Origin: Centrapalus pauciflorus
Taxonomy: Eukaryota; Streptophyta; Magnoliopsida; Asterales; Asteraceae
Direction of reading: 5' to 3'
Length of the DNA stretch: 64,000 nt
NCBI GenBank assembly: GCA_020465985.1
Contig: JAANYP010000187.1
Location: 258,607 to 322,606, forward strand
Each line of letters begins with the position of its first letter. The stretch's first letter is position 1. The position numbers and the translations under genes are program-made. The notes beneath the pieces were generated by a model that saw only the letters and a program-made list of their open reading frames with translations, had not been told where the DNA came from and searched no databases. Positions 34,957 to 47,495 of this stretch are shown here, piece after piece.

Positions 34957-35742
34957 ATGAACACATATATGGACCCTGATGACAATAACATGTCGAACAA
35001 TATGGTCATTATCCTCTTTGACTCAGAGGATGAATTCTCACCCATGGAACAAGAAAGCCAAGGTGACACTGAGGTGTACTTTGGATCGGGAACCCACCCA
35101 GACCAAATCAATGACGATGTAATGGAACCGTCAAAACACAAGGAGGGCAACTGTGGCCCTGCAGCACAAATTGCTCCACCATCACCACCACATATTCCAT
35201 CCTACACCCAATTCAGAGACCACCCTAATGGACCATTGAAGAAGTTCACCCCTACGAAAAGGGTTAGACTAGCACAACGGGAGTCTATCCCGGTACCTGC
35301 CCATCAACCAAGCCCGCCACAGTAGCGACGGGCAACCATAAGACAGTGGGGATGGATGCCTCACACTCTCCAAGAGTGGAGAAACAAGGAAGGGATCCGT
35401 GGCCAGTTTGAAGTCGGAACACCATCTTCCTCTCAAGTGCCGACACTTACCCAGAAACCTACGTAACAAACGATGCCTCTGTTGGTGGCAAGGGCCGCCA
35501 GACACGACCCCTAATTTCGACAAAATCCACCAAGAGATCGGTGAAATCATTGCAAGGATTAAGCAGGAGACAATACAAACCACCAATAAACCTTGGGCCA
35601 ATCAGACACCCAGGCGATTCAACAAGAAGGAATCGACGAATTTTGACAGCGCCTAGCAGAGCCCAAAGCCCACAGTGCAGAGCTAACCCAATGACTTAAT
35701 GCTCTAGAGTACGAGGAAACCCCGGAGGCATCTCATACTTAG
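34957..35742 (+). pseudogene. Gypsy-2 pre-gag accessory ORF, broken
   Basis: The first 123 codons (34957-35325) are open. They include the hydrophobic-acidic motif VIILFDSEDEF, an IPSY block and HPNGPLKKFTPTKRV. Past a stop, the same kind of sequence continues with RQWGWMPHTLQEWRNKEGI (35350-35405). After frame changes the C-terminal coiled-coil end reads LNALEYEETPEASHT (to about 35742). Each block has a counterpart in Gypsy-3 and most in Gypsy-1. Function unknown. Confidence 0.65.
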
Positions 35743-35970
35743 TACCGTTTCTACCATTTTATAGTAATTCTCTAGGCATTACTATCTGATATATCTTAGG
35801 TTATGTAAGGCCTAAAAAAAATATTTATCAGGAAATCCCGACCATATCATGTACAAAGATTAGGTGTCAAGCATTTTAATGAAGAACTAAGTTTTATCTA
35901 TAACTATGTGCATGAGGATATGTAGTACGACAATCTGCCTAAGAAATTTCAAACCCATAGACTTATCCTC
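35743..35970. other. Gypsy-2 spacer; gag missing
   Basis: Sequence passes from spacer to protease without a recognisable gag or zinc knuckle, so gag has been deleted. Confidence 0.5.
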
Positions 35971-38877
35971 TTATCCTATTAGATACCACTTATGCATTTC
36001 TACTATTTGATACTGGTGCTGATAGGAGCTTTATATCCACTAAGTTCAGTAAGCAGATAAATTCCATTCTTACACCATTACGTGCCACATATGCTATCGA
36101 GGTTGATGACAGTCGAGGATGCTCCTTAGAATTAGTAGGCCGACTCTTTGAAACAGACTTGATACCCGTCAAACTGAGAAGTTTTGACGTGGTCATAGGC
36201 ATGGATTGACTATCAAAAAATCGTGCGAAAATAGTGTGCAACAAGAAGACGGTTCATATACCTTTAGCCGATAAGAAGGTCCTTACTGTCCAAGGCAAAA
36301 CGAGAAATACCAAAGTAAGCATCATCCCTAGCAGTAGGACCTTGAAGTGTTGACAGAGAGGGAGCCAAAGGAAAAACAACTCGAAACTATTCTTATTATT
36401 TATGGTTACCCCAAAGTATTTCCAGAACACTTACCTGAAACTCCCAACATCGAGGCAAGTCTGATTCAAAAATCGGCCTAGTATCAGGTCCGGTACCAGT
36501 GGCTCGAGCAGCATGCCGATTAGCCCCATCAATAGTGTAAGAATCGTCTAACCAACTGTAGGAGCTCTTAGATAAATGGTTTATCAAACCGAGTTCCTCG
36601 CTTTGGAGGAGCTCCAGTTTTGTTCATAAAGAAGAAGGATAGAACCTTCAGAATGTGCATCAATTACCAGGAGCTAAATAAAGTAAAGGAACCGATACCC
36701 GCTCACAAGGATCAATGACCTGTTTGACCAAACTCCAAGCATTAAGCGTCTAATAGAAGATCGACCTAAGGTCTGGTTATCATCAGGTTAGAGTTCGCAA
36801 GAAATATATTCCAAAGACAGCCTTCAGATTCCATATTGGTGGTCATAAATTCCTATTAATGCCGTTTGTATTAACCAGTGCCCCAACGGTACTCATGGAC
36901 CTCATCGGGTGGGCGAACCTTATCTAGACAAATTCGCAATTGTATTCATGAATGACTTCTTAATCTACTCAAGAAACAAGAAGGAGCACGAGCAAACATT
37001 TAAGACGGATTCTAGAGTTGTTGAAGAAAGAACAACTATATGCCAAGCTTTCAAAGTCTGACTTTTGGTTAAGATAGGTAAGATTTCTCGATCACGTGAT
37101 CAATAGTAAAGGGATCCAAGTCGACCCCGCAAAGATCGAGGCTATCAGGAATTGGTCAACTCTTAGAACCCCATAGAGATACGACAGTCCTTAAGACTTA
37201 CCACTTATTATTGGCAATTATCAAAAATTTCTAAAAGATCACCGAAGCTCTAACAAAACTGACCCGAAAAGACATTAAGTATGATAGGGGCGAGGATTAT
37301 GAGACGTCATATCAGTTATTAACGCATACTCTGTGCAGCGTGCTTATTTAATCCAAGAGAAGCAAGAAATTTGTAGATTACTGTGACGCTTCACACAATG
37401 GGTTGATATAGAAAGATAGGGTCATAGCTTTTACTTTATGAAAACTTAAGGTTCACTAGGTGAATTACACAAAGCATGATCTGGATGTTGGATCAGTAGT
37501 CTTTATCCTTAACACTTGAAGACATTAGTTGTATGGTAAGAAGTGTACTACAGACCATAAGAGCCTCCAACACATCTTGAACCAGAAAGAGTCAAATATG
37601 AGGTAACATTGTTGATGGAGCTAATAAGTGATTGCAACTGTGAAATTCATTATCACCTGAGGAAAACTAATGTGGTTGCAAATGCTCAGAGCTGAAAGGA
37701 ACAGTTAAAGTCGATAAGAGTACCAGTCTTAGTTATAACCATTCAACCAAACCTTCCTTCCTTAGTTCATGGTGCACTAGTAGAAGCTGTTAAGGAGGAA
37801 AATATGAAAAATGAAGCCCTGCACGGAATGGATAAATAGTTTGGGATAAGGGTTAACGAAAATCGATACTTCATGAATAGTGTCTGGTTTTTTTGATAGA
37901 GTAAGAAAGCTGGTTACAGATGACGGACACAAATCAAGATATGTCGTTCACCCCTGATCCGATAAAATGTATCATGACCTTAAGGAGCTATACGGGTGGC
38001 CTATCATGAAGGATGACATTGCCACATATGTCAACAAATTCCTAACATGGTCCAAAGTTAAGACCAACATCAGAAACCATTTGGGTAATAGTCGACCGCC
38101 TAACAAAATCCGCGCAGTCCTACCAATCAAGGAGAACAACATGATGAATAAGCTAGTCCAAACGTACCTCAAGGAAGTCGTCTCCGGATACGGATAGCAG
38201 ATTCACATCTAGACTTTTGGCAATCGTTACAACAAGCTTTGGGTACAAACTTGGACATGAGTACCACTTATCACCATCAGACCGATGGTCAAAATGATAG
38301 AAAGATTCAAACCCTAGAACCTATGTTAAGAGCCTGTGTAATGGATTTTGGGAAGTGTTGAGATACTCATTTGAATTAGTGGAATTATCGTACGAGCATT
38401 AAAACAGCTCCATCTGAGGCACTTTATGGGCAAAAGTGTCGGTCACCGCTTTGTTGGGCTGAGGTAGGAGATGGCCAGATCACTGGACCCGAGATCATCC
38501 AGGAGACTACAGAAAAGATAGTCCAGATTAGGAACTTATTAAAGATCGCACGGGTTCGACAGAATAGCTATGCAGATGTTCAACGGAAGGATTTGGATTT
38601 CCAGGAGGGAGATCAGGTAATGCTGAAAGTCTCGCCTTGGAAAGGCATAATCCGTTTTGGGAAACGAGGAAAACTCAATCCTCGTTATATCGGACCTTTC
38701 AAGATTTCCAAAAGAATTGGCCCGGTAGCCTACCGACTCGATCTGCCCCCAGAGCTCAGTAACGTTCATAATACCTTCTACGTATCCAACCTTAAGAAAT
38801 GTCTGGCTGATGAAACACTCGTCACACTCATGGATGAACTGGAGTTAGACGATAAGTTGAACTTCGTTGAAAAACCT
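35971..38877 (+). pseudogene. Gypsy-2 pol, heavily decayed
   Basis: Protease (36000-36250, with DTGADRSFIS), reverse transcriptase (36600-37150; FRMCIN, then a damaged catalytic stretch NDFLIYS near 36950) and RNase H remnants (37360-37580) are present. An integrase/chromodomain end (37870-38877) is nearly identical to 24587-25560. Many stops, frameshifts and a deletion of the integrase core start are seen. It stops in the chromodomain-like tail and joins LTR sequence at 38899. Confidence 0.8.
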
Positions 38878-38902
38878 GGAGTTAGACGATAAGTTGAACT
38901 TC
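38841..38902 (+). repeat. Templated 25-bp duplication at a deletion junction
   Basis: GGAGTTAGACGATAAGTTGA plus ACTTC occurs at 38841-38865 and again at 38878-38902, exactly where pol is joined to LTR sequence. Confidence 0.85.
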
Positions 38903-39182
38903 AGACGTATTTATTTTCAAGCTTCCGCATCCATGGAGTCGCATGCGTATTCAAAACTAACAGAGATTTAGCTGCATTATTTTGGATACTTTAATTTTGA
39001 AATTAAATCTCTGTATTGTGCGAACTTCTTTTCTTCATATCAGACTATGTATAACATTGCTATATTTTAAAGTTTTAACGATGTATTTTAAAAAAGGTCC
39101 ATATAGTGGTCGTTCGTTATGATTATGGTTATGCTTCCGCAACGTCGCGCTTCATTGCCAACCGGGGTAACGGGGTGTGACA
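38899..39182 (+). repeat. Gypsy-2 right LTR, only the last 284 bp
   Basis: It matches 34580-34866 and ends GGGGTGTGACA. The U3 part and the polypurine tract are deleted. Confidence 0.8.
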
Positions 39183-39187
39183 TTAGG
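39183..39187. repeat. Target-site duplication TTAGG, right copy (Gypsy-2)
   Basis: TTAGG directly follows the LTR end TGTGACA and continues into the CACTA exon. Confidence 0.85.
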
Positions 39188-40372
39188 TGCCTACCAAAGA
39201 ATTTTCCACATTACATCAGGCATTGCACTCTTTCATTCAATGGCCACGTGATAAAATAAAACTTTTCTAAGGTTCATCTTAAACCCTTTTTCACAATGTA
39301 GTTTTTTAGTAATATGTATTTACAGACATATGTAATTTGTTAATAGGCCTCTAAAAGTATGGACCCACATGGTCAACCAACAGTGTTAGCACAACTTGGG
39401 AGAAATCCCTTTGAAAAGGTAAACACCAAAACCTGTTACTTATTATACGATTCAGTATTAAGAAAATCTTGATAAAATTAAAAATAAACACGTGTATTAT
39501 AGGCAGAGAGACTGAAAGTAGAAAGTTTGATGTTCTTAAAGAGTAAATATAATATCATTTCAACAAAGTCATCTCTTTCTCAAGCAACATATAAGAAGAT
39601 TATGTCACGGAGGGACCCTACCGAATGGTTTGATGCCATTGTAGAGTCGGGGGTATTCGGAAATGAGGGGTATCAATTCACTTTGTTGCCGGTTGATATA
39701 CTAGATTTAATGACGGGCGGATGGGTCGATATTACCATCATAATATGGCTTCTAAGGTAAGTATTTTAATGTTTGTTGTATTCTAATAAACACATCTTTG
39801 TATTCACTTTCTTTTATTTATAATATATATTGTATGTTCGTAGGGCATTGGATGATTTAATTGCGCGACTACAACATAAGAAAAATAAATGTGCTTTTTT
39901 TAACCCGGCTAGTATTCAATCAACCGAGTGTCATGATAATCCCGATGGTGTCCAAAGTTACTTGCTTGAAACAATGTGATACCAAAAAACAAAGTCTTTG
40001 TTTCTTGCACCATTTTGGCAAGGGTACTTCAATACTATTATCTTCATTGTTATATGATTTTTATGTTCATCATATATAATAAAATATCCTTAAACCTTAC
40101 CTCAATGATCATTGGATGTTGTACATACTTGTCCCTTGATATAAACGGGCTTCATTTTAGATTCCATGAAGGGCAACAAGATAGTGTCCAGTTATCAACT
40201 TTCATCACTTATCGAAAGGTGAACCCTTATTATTGTAAATGTTACTAAATTGGTATTGGATTTACATTTTTTACGTCTATTGTTAACCCCTTATTGGTTA
40301 TTTTCTTTGTAGGGTGCTTGGATCTTATAACAAAGGACCAACCAACATTGGCATGAGATGGACATCGGTTGA
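39188..40372 (+). pseudogene. CACTA second gene, right part with Ulp1-like protease domain
   Basis: The exon cut at 24058 resumes (VPTKEFSTLHQALHSFI). Further exon-like blocks lie at 39345-39417 (donor GTAAAC), 39504-39755 (with GWVDITIIIW; donor GTAAGT) and from 39842. HWMLYILVP (His-Trp at 40110-40115) and, one frame over, ILDSMKG (about 40154) match the His and Asp blocks of Ulp1/C48 cysteine proteases, a domain known in some plant CACTA proteins. The block for the catalytic Cys is beyond the Gypsy-3 insertion. Stops and a frameshift make it a pseudogene. Confidence 0.55.
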
Positions 40373-42806
40373 TGTCACACCCTGCTACCCCGGTTGGCAG
40401 CGAGGCGTGACAAGTGCGGAAGCGTAACCATAATCATAATGAACGACTACTATATGGACGTTTTTAAAATACATCGTTAAAGCTTTAAAGCATAGCAATG
40501 TTTTACATAGTCTGATATGAGTAACGGAGTTTGCAAAAATACAGAGATTTAATTACATAATTAAAATATCCAAAATAATGCAGCTAAATCTCCGTTAATT
40601 TGAATATGCATGCGACTCCATGGATGCGGAAGCTTGAAAGAAAATACGTCCGAAGGCATACTTGCCTTAATTTCCTGAAAATACACGCTAAAATACGTCA
40701 ACAAAAATTGTTGGTGAGCTCATAGGTTTACACGTAAATCTGACTCGTATGGACAACAATAATAGAGATTGAATTTATAAAATCATAAATTCCTTGTTAT
40801 GTATTACATATAAACCACCATGCAACCGAGCTTAATTAAAATGAGTTTGTCCTGTGCAGTATTCCCATACGTAATACCATGTGTTGAATATATATGCACC
40901 CGCTGTTAGCCGACCCGAACTAACCCGAGTGGGGGACATGACTCCCAATAGATCTATCCACAATATATTCGCGCTTACAAATAAATGCAATTAACGGTTC
41001 ATGATATAAGGGCTAATGGAACCACATGTGTAATACATAATAGAAATGAAGATATTTTCGTGTCCATATAAAAAACGAAGCATGTATTTCATCCCCAAAA
41101 CATAACAGTGTGAAAATAGGGGCTATGAGAACTCACCGAGCGTGTGATGGTAAAAACTAGCGTAATGTGCTTTTTAGCGTAAAGGGACGGATGATGCACC
41201 GAGCGAGATTAAACGGGTCCTAAATGATAATAAGGACTTAATATCTCTAATACATGATGATATATATATTTATAGATTTTTATGTCTTAAATCACCCAAC
41301 ATTACAAGTTTATAAATAAAATTCGCTTAAAACGTCAAGTTTATATATATAATTTTCCAGCTTTTTCGGAGGTTTTTCGGCCTACTTTGAGGCTATTTTT
41401 GACCAAGCTCCAAAATGTTTTAGGCTTTGGTTTTCCAGGACATTAAACTACTATATACAAAAGATTTTTAGAATCAAGAACGGCCATTTTTCGAGATGTT
41501 TAGGTTGGTGAAAATGCTCGTTAAAAACCCTATGTTGGCCATTTTTGAGCTGTCAAACTTTCGGTTTCCCAAATAATTTCTGGAGGTCTTAAACTCCAAA
41601 TAAATTATGAAAAATTCCAGATCTATAGTTAAGACATAGATCTAAAGTTTGAGACTAGAATCAATTCATTTCGTTGAGTTAGAATTAGATATGATTTTTC
41701 AAAGTCGATATAAATTTTCTGCCGAAAATCCGTAGTTTATAAACTTGAAACAATTTATGATTCTTGTTGTTTATTCAAAGACTAGTTGTATAAAAGTTAT
41801 AAAAGTTACATAACACATATATAACACATGTTTTCACGATATTAACATGTTTATAACGTGTTCATATATTCATAAACACATTTAAAGAAACAACTTAAAA
41901 ATAAAAACTCGAAACTTATAAACTTGAGTTTTTATGAAACTTGTTGTTGTAGGTGATTATATATATTATGCAAGACTTATATAAACATAAATGTATGATG
42001 AAATAAGCTAGTATTTACTTACTTTGAAGTATTTAGAGTATGAAATTGAGAAGAAGTTGGAACTCTTGCAAGATTTGGACCAAGAACACTTGAACTTCAC
42101 CAAAAACACTTGAATTTCACCAAGAACACTTGAATGAAAATGTTTGTAGTGTGTGTATGTGTGGGATCCGGTTTTTAGAGAGAAAAAGAAGGGTTTTGGT
42201 GTGAATAATATGAACGGGAAGCTCTCTATTTATAGGCAAAAGATGGAGGTTGAATTGATGGTGATAAGAGGGGTGGAGTATAAGATCTTCTTTGAATTGA
42301 AAGGAGGATGGTGTAGAGGGATTTGATGTAGATATGTTGAGTAAAAAAAATATTTATCAAGTCCTTTATGTACCTCCTATGGGCAGATTTTTCAAGATAT
42401 TATCTTGTATTTTCATTTTTTTTATTTTTGTATAAATGTATTTAGAATGTATTCTTGTATTTCCATTTTCTTGTAAATTTATAAATACTTTTGAATGCAT
42501 TGTTTTAATAAATTGTTTTAGTCTTGCATAATTAATGTTAAGTAATTGTATTAGTGTATGATTAGTGTCACTAATCATAATTTACTTATGTACTTAGTTG
42601 AATTAATCCCTCATGTCGTAAATTGATCGGATTAATTGATTTCCCGATTCATCGCACCGATGAATTTGATTCTAATTGAGTTGAATTTTCTAATAAACCT
42701 TGTTAATCACTTGATTAATTTCTAATGACCACTGATTAGGCTATAATTGACTATTAAATACATATTGGGTCATCGTTTCTAACCTGGTTTAGTGCCGGAT
42801 GTTACA
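40373..42806 (-). repeat. Gypsy-3 3' LTR
   Basis: 2,434 bp. On the minus strand it starts TGTAACATCCGGCAC and ends GGGTGTGACA. A minus-strand TATA box lies at 42226-42235. Confidence 0.85.
42226..42235 (-). promoter_or_regulatory. TATA box of the Gypsy-3 3' LTR
   Basis: TATAAATAG on the minus strand, with a copy at 63501-63510 in the 5' LTR, which is the one that would drive the element. Confidence 0.6.
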
Positions 42807-42819
42807 GTCTCCCCCTGTT
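42807..42819 (-). other. Gypsy-3 polypurine tract
   Basis: AACAGGGGGAGAC on the minus strand, next to the 3' LTR start. Confidence 0.8.
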
Positions 42820-42839
42820 AAGGGAATTTCGTCCCGAAT

Positions 42840-45800
42840 TTAGCTCGTGTTCTCCACTTCTTGAGTATTTGAGAACAGATGGGGATATTTTTCTCGGAAC
42901 TGGTCTTCGCGTTCCCACATAAACTCAGGACCTCGCTTAGAGTTCCATCTAACTTTTATTATCGGGATCCGGCTGTGCTTTAGTTTCTTGACTTCTCGGT
43001 CCATTATTTCTACAGGTTGTTCAATGAAGTTCAACTTATCATCTAATTCTAGCTTATCCATGGGTATAACGAATGTTTCATCAGCCAGGCACTTCTTAAG
43101 ATTGGACACTTGGAAGGTATTATGGACGTTACTAAGCTCTGGGGCCAGATCGAGTCGGTAAGCTACCGGGCCAATTCTTTTGGTGATCTTGAATGGTCCG
43201 ATATAACGAGGATTGAGTTTTCCCCGTTTCCCGAAACGGATTACGCCTTTCCAAGGCGAGACCTTCAACATTACTTGATCTCCCTCTTGGAATTCCAAAT
43301 CCTTCCGTCGAATGTCTGCATAACTTTTCTGTCGATCCCGCGCGATCTTTAATCGGTTACGAATCTGGGCTATCTTCTCTGTAGTCTCCTGGATGATCTC
43401 GGGTCCAGTAATCTGACTATCTCCTACTTCAGCCCAACAAAGAGGTGATCGACACTTTCGCCCGTAGAGTGCCTCGAATGGGGCGGTCTTAATGCTCGAG
43501 TGATAGCTGTTGTTATAGGAAAACTCGACTAATGGCAGGTGCCTGTCCCAACTTTTGCCAAAATCGATGACACATGCCCTTAGAATGTCTTCCAAAGTCT
43601 GAATCGTCCTTTCACTCTGACCATCCGTTTGCGGGTGATAGGTTGTGCTCATATCTAGACTTGTACCCAGTGCTTCTTGCAATGACTGCCAAAATCTTGA
43701 TGTGAACCGGCTGTCCCTGTCTGATATAATTGATACTGGCACTCCATGCCTTGAGACGACTTCTTTAAGATAGATTTGTGTTAACTTATCCATCTTATCA
43801 GTCTCTTTGATTGGAAGGAAATGTGCGGTTTTGGTAAGTCGATCCACAATCACCCAAATAGTGTCATAACCTCCAGAAGTTTTCGGCAGCTTGGTGATGA
43901 AATCCATGGTGATGTTTTCCCACTTCCACTGGGGTATTTCTGGTTGAACTAGCAATCTTGATGGTTTCTGGTGCTCAGCCTTAACCTTCAAACATGTTAA
44001 GCACTTGCTGACATAGGTAGCAATGTCAGCCTTCATATTTGGCCACCAGTACATTCCTTTCAAGTCGTGATACATTTTATCTGACCCTGGATGAATAGCA
44101 TATCTTGTCTTATGTCCTTCATCCATGACCAGCTTCCTTACTCCTCCGAATTTTGGTAACCAAATTCTGCCCATGAAGTATCGACATCCATCTGGCTTGA
44201 TTTCAAACTGCTTATCCATCCCTCTCAAGGCTTCATCCAGTAAATTACCCTCCATGACTGCTGCTTCTTGTGCCTCGCGTACTTGAGTGTTTAGGTTTGA
44301 CTGTATAGTCATGACTAAAGCTCGGACTCTCAAAGGTTTAACCCGTTCCTTTCGGCTCACGGCATCAGCTACTACATTCGCCTTCCCCGGATGGTAACGA
44401 ATTTCTCAGTCATAGTCGCTAAGCAGTTCAACCCAACGACGCTGTCTCATATTTAACTCTTTCTGATTCAGAATATGCTGAAGGCTTTTATGGTCTGTGA
44501 ACACCGTGCACTTAGTTCCATATAGGTAGTGCCTCCATTTTTTGAGAGCAAACACCACTGCTCCCAGCTCCAAGTCATGAGTCGTATAATTCACCTCGTG
44601 AATTTTGAGCTGTCGTGAAGCGTAAGCAATGACTTTATCCCTTTGCATGAGCACACAACCTAATCCATTGTGTAAGGCATCACAGTAGACCACAAAATTT
44701 TCAGTCCCTTCAGGTAAGGACAGAATTGGTGCACTACACAATCTTTGCTTTAACTACTGAAACGCCTTTTCTTGCTCTTCACCCCAGATATACTTCACAT
44801 CATTCCGAGTCAATTCTGTTAAGGAACCTGCTATCTTTGAGAAGTTTTTGATAAATCGCCTATAATAACCGGCAAGTCCTAGAAATTGGCGGATTTCCGT
44901 GGGGGTTCCAGGAGTCGCCCAGTTCTTTATGGCCTCGATTTTTGATGGATCAACTTGGATTCCCTGGCTGTTGATCACATGTCCAAGGAATTTAACTTCT
45001 CGCAACCAAAATTCACATTTTGAAAATTTGGCGTATAACTGTTCCTTCTCTAACAACTCCAAGATCAGCTTGAGATGTTGTTCATACTCCTCCTTATTTC
45101 TGGAATACATGAGAATATCGTCTATGAACACTATTACAAATTTGTCCAGATACGGTTTACACACTCGATTCATGAGGTCCATGAATACGGCTGGTGCGTT
45201 AGTCAAACCGAATGGCATTACCTAGAATTCGTAATGTCCATAACGAGTTCTGAATGCTGTCTTGGGAATGTCTTCTTCCCGATCCTTTACTTGATGATAA
45301 CCGGATCGCAGATCAATCTGAGAGTAGAAGCTAGATCCCTGTCATTGGTCAAATAGGTCATCAATTCTGGGAAGAGGGTAGCGGTTCTTTACCGTTAACT
45401 TGTTTAGCTCTCGGTAGTCTATGCACATTCTGAAGGATCCGTCTTTCTTTTTAACGAACAAGACCGGAGCTCCCCAAGGTGAGGAACTTGGTCGAATGAA
45501 TCCTTTATCCATCAACTCTTGTAATTGATTGGATAGTTCTTGCATTTCAGAAGGAGCGAGTCTATATGGGGCTCTTGCGACCGGTGCAGCTCCCGACACC
45601 AAATCGATTTGAAATTCTACTTGCCTAGCTGGCGGAAGCCCAGGAAAAAATTCCGGGAAGACCATCGGATAGTCACAAACTACTGGAATATCCTCGAGTC
45701 GCTTCTCCTCCGACTCGTTTTCTACAATTTGTACCAGTACTGCATGGCAACCTTTCCTAAGGCATATTAATGTTCTTAGGCTGGATATGACATTCAACTG

Positions 45801-47267
45801 TCGGTTCTTTCTTTCTCCTTGGACTGTTAGGAATTTCTTCTTGTGGAGTGGTATTCGTACCACTTTCTTACCACACAAAATCTCGGTATGATTGTGTGAC
45901 AACCAATCCATACCAACTACTACATAAAAACTTTTGAGTTCTATAGGCATTAAGTCTATCTTAAAGGGATGATCTGCCAGCTTCAGTGTGCATTCCTTAA
46001 TGATACTACTTGTCTCTATCATTTTACCATCAGCCAGTTCTATAGTATAAGAGTTGTCTAAAGTAAAAGGAGCGGCATTCAATTTCTTACTAAACTTATC
46101 AGATATAAAGCTCCTATCAGCCCCAGTATCAAAGGGTACGTAAGCGTAAATGTCATTTAAAAGAAATGTACCTGATACTACGTGGGGATCTTGACGAGCG
46201 TCACCTGCTCCTAACACAAAAGCTCTCCCCTGAGCTCCTCCACCATTCCTCAACTTCGGGCACTCACTCTTGAAGTGCCCAGTAACTCCACATTCAAAGC
46301 AGCCTCTTTGATTGCCGCCATTGACACCCGGGGTTTCAAACTTACAGTCTTTGGTCATATGGCCAATACGTTTGCATTTTCCACAAGTTGGGCAGGGACC
46401 CTTGCTGTGATGAAAGGTGCATTGGGTGCAGAAAGGCTTAGTACCCGTGTAGCCTTTCCTTGACTCAGTTCCTGCTACATAAGCCTTGATGGTCTCGGGC
46501 TTCTTGAATTGCGAACCTGTGTTCTTCCCGGACTTGTCTTACCACTTCCTCTTGTTTTCCCCGACTTTGGCTTCATTCCTCCGGGACACTTGATCCATTA
46601 GATTGTTGGCCATCCTGATGGCATCCTGTATGGTGGATGGGTTGGAGGCAGTGACATTACCTTGAATTTGAGGAGCGAGTCCCCAAATGTAACGTTCGAT
46701 TTTCTTGTACTCCGGGGTCACCATCTGAGGGCACAGAATACTTAGTTCATGAAATCGGTTGGTGTACCCGGCTACATCCGTTCTCTTCATTGCCAGATTC
46801 CAAAATTCTGACTCCATCTTCTGTAACTCATTCCTTAGGCAATACTCATCGGTCATCATCTGCTTCAACTCGGTCCAGGCGAGTTGGTAAGCTGCATCAA
46901 TTCCCACAGACTGGGTGTATGAGTTCCACCATGTCAGGGCGCTGTCTTGCAGAGTGTGGGTGGCAAACTTTACTTTGTCTCCTTCTATGCATCCGCTAAC
47001 ACGGAAGACGGATTCCAACTTTTCGAACCATCGTACTAATCCGACAGCTCCTTCGGTCCCATTGAAGTATCGGGGTTTGCAGCTCAAAAACCCCTTAATT
47101 CCGCAACCTTTAGGGTGGGTTTCAGTTCCTCCTGTCGTGCGGCTAGCACTACCATCTCCGTTAGCTGAACTATTTCTGTTGGTCTCGTAAGTGGCTATAG
47201 CAGCAGCCACTCTTTGTGCAACTAGCTCCTCAATTTCAGCGGCGCTCATAACTCGTCTCGGCGGCAT
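42840..47267 (-). pseudogene. Gypsy-3 gag-pol polyprotein with five nonsense codons
   Basis: One 1,475-codon frame with no net frameshift, starting at the ATG (MPPRRVMSAAE). Gag runs from 47267 to about 46400. The CCHC knuckle (CFECGVTGHFKSEC) and protease (FDTGADRSFIS, near 46130) follow. Reverse transcriptase runs from 45480 to 44880 (FIDDILMYS near 45120) and RNase H from 44741 to 44406. The integrase zinc finger (near 44080), integrase core (43930-43400; MDFI, SDRDSRF) and a chromodomain-like end (PVEIMDREVKKL, KVRWNS) complete it. Stops are TAA 46541-46539, TGA 45344-45342, TAG 45224-45222, TAG 44756-44754 and TGA 44408-44406. The last 506 codons are open. The chromodomain type and domain order point to the Tekay (Del) clade of chromoviruses. 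Confidence 0.9.
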
Positions 47268-47495
47268 TATCTTAAAGTTTAAAGAAAACAGAACAGCGTA
47301 AGAAGTTGAATCTTAAAGATGTAAATTTTTCTTAAGGAACAACACTATAATCATCAAACACAATTTCATAAATAACTTGCAATTTTCATTAATCATTCAT
47401 AATTTTCTTACATTGGAGGCGGGTTATTACCCGAAAATTTTAGTCCTACACTATTATATAATAATCTCCTAATATTACAATGATAGAGGGGGGTA
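47268..47495 (-). other. Gypsy-3 spacer between accessory ORF and gag
   Basis: AT-rich, no coding. GGCGGGTTATTACCCGAAAA near 47407-47426 is the counterpart of the Gypsy-1 stem-like motif. Confidence 0.4.

Larger units (their letters stand above)
24059..39182 (+). mobile_element. Gypsy-2: rearranged tandem Tekay-like element
   Basis: Between the TTAGG duplications the order is partial LTR (24059-24474), pol end (24587-25785), full LTR split by a Helitron (25799-34866), primer-binding site, accessory ORF, decayed pol (to 38877) and the last part of an LTR (38899-39182). That is an LTR-internal-LTR-internal-LTR structure with large deletions and a single pair of target duplications. The two pol ends share the same lesions, so the duplication happened after decay had begun. 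Confidence 0.85.
17316..40372 (+). mobile_element. CACTA (En/Spm) transposon, right end outside the window
   Basis: It begins CACTACTATAG at 17316, the standard CACTA terminus, inside the Gypsy-1 LTR, with ACT (17313-17315) as the likely 3-bp target duplication. Subterminal repeats, a TNP2-type transposase gene and a second gene of the plant Ptta/En/Spm type follow. Gypsy-2 (24059-39182) splits the second gene and Gypsy-3 (from 40373) splits it again, so only 17316-24058 and 39183-40372 are CACTA sequence here. The transposase is too damaged to be active. Confidence 0.85.
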
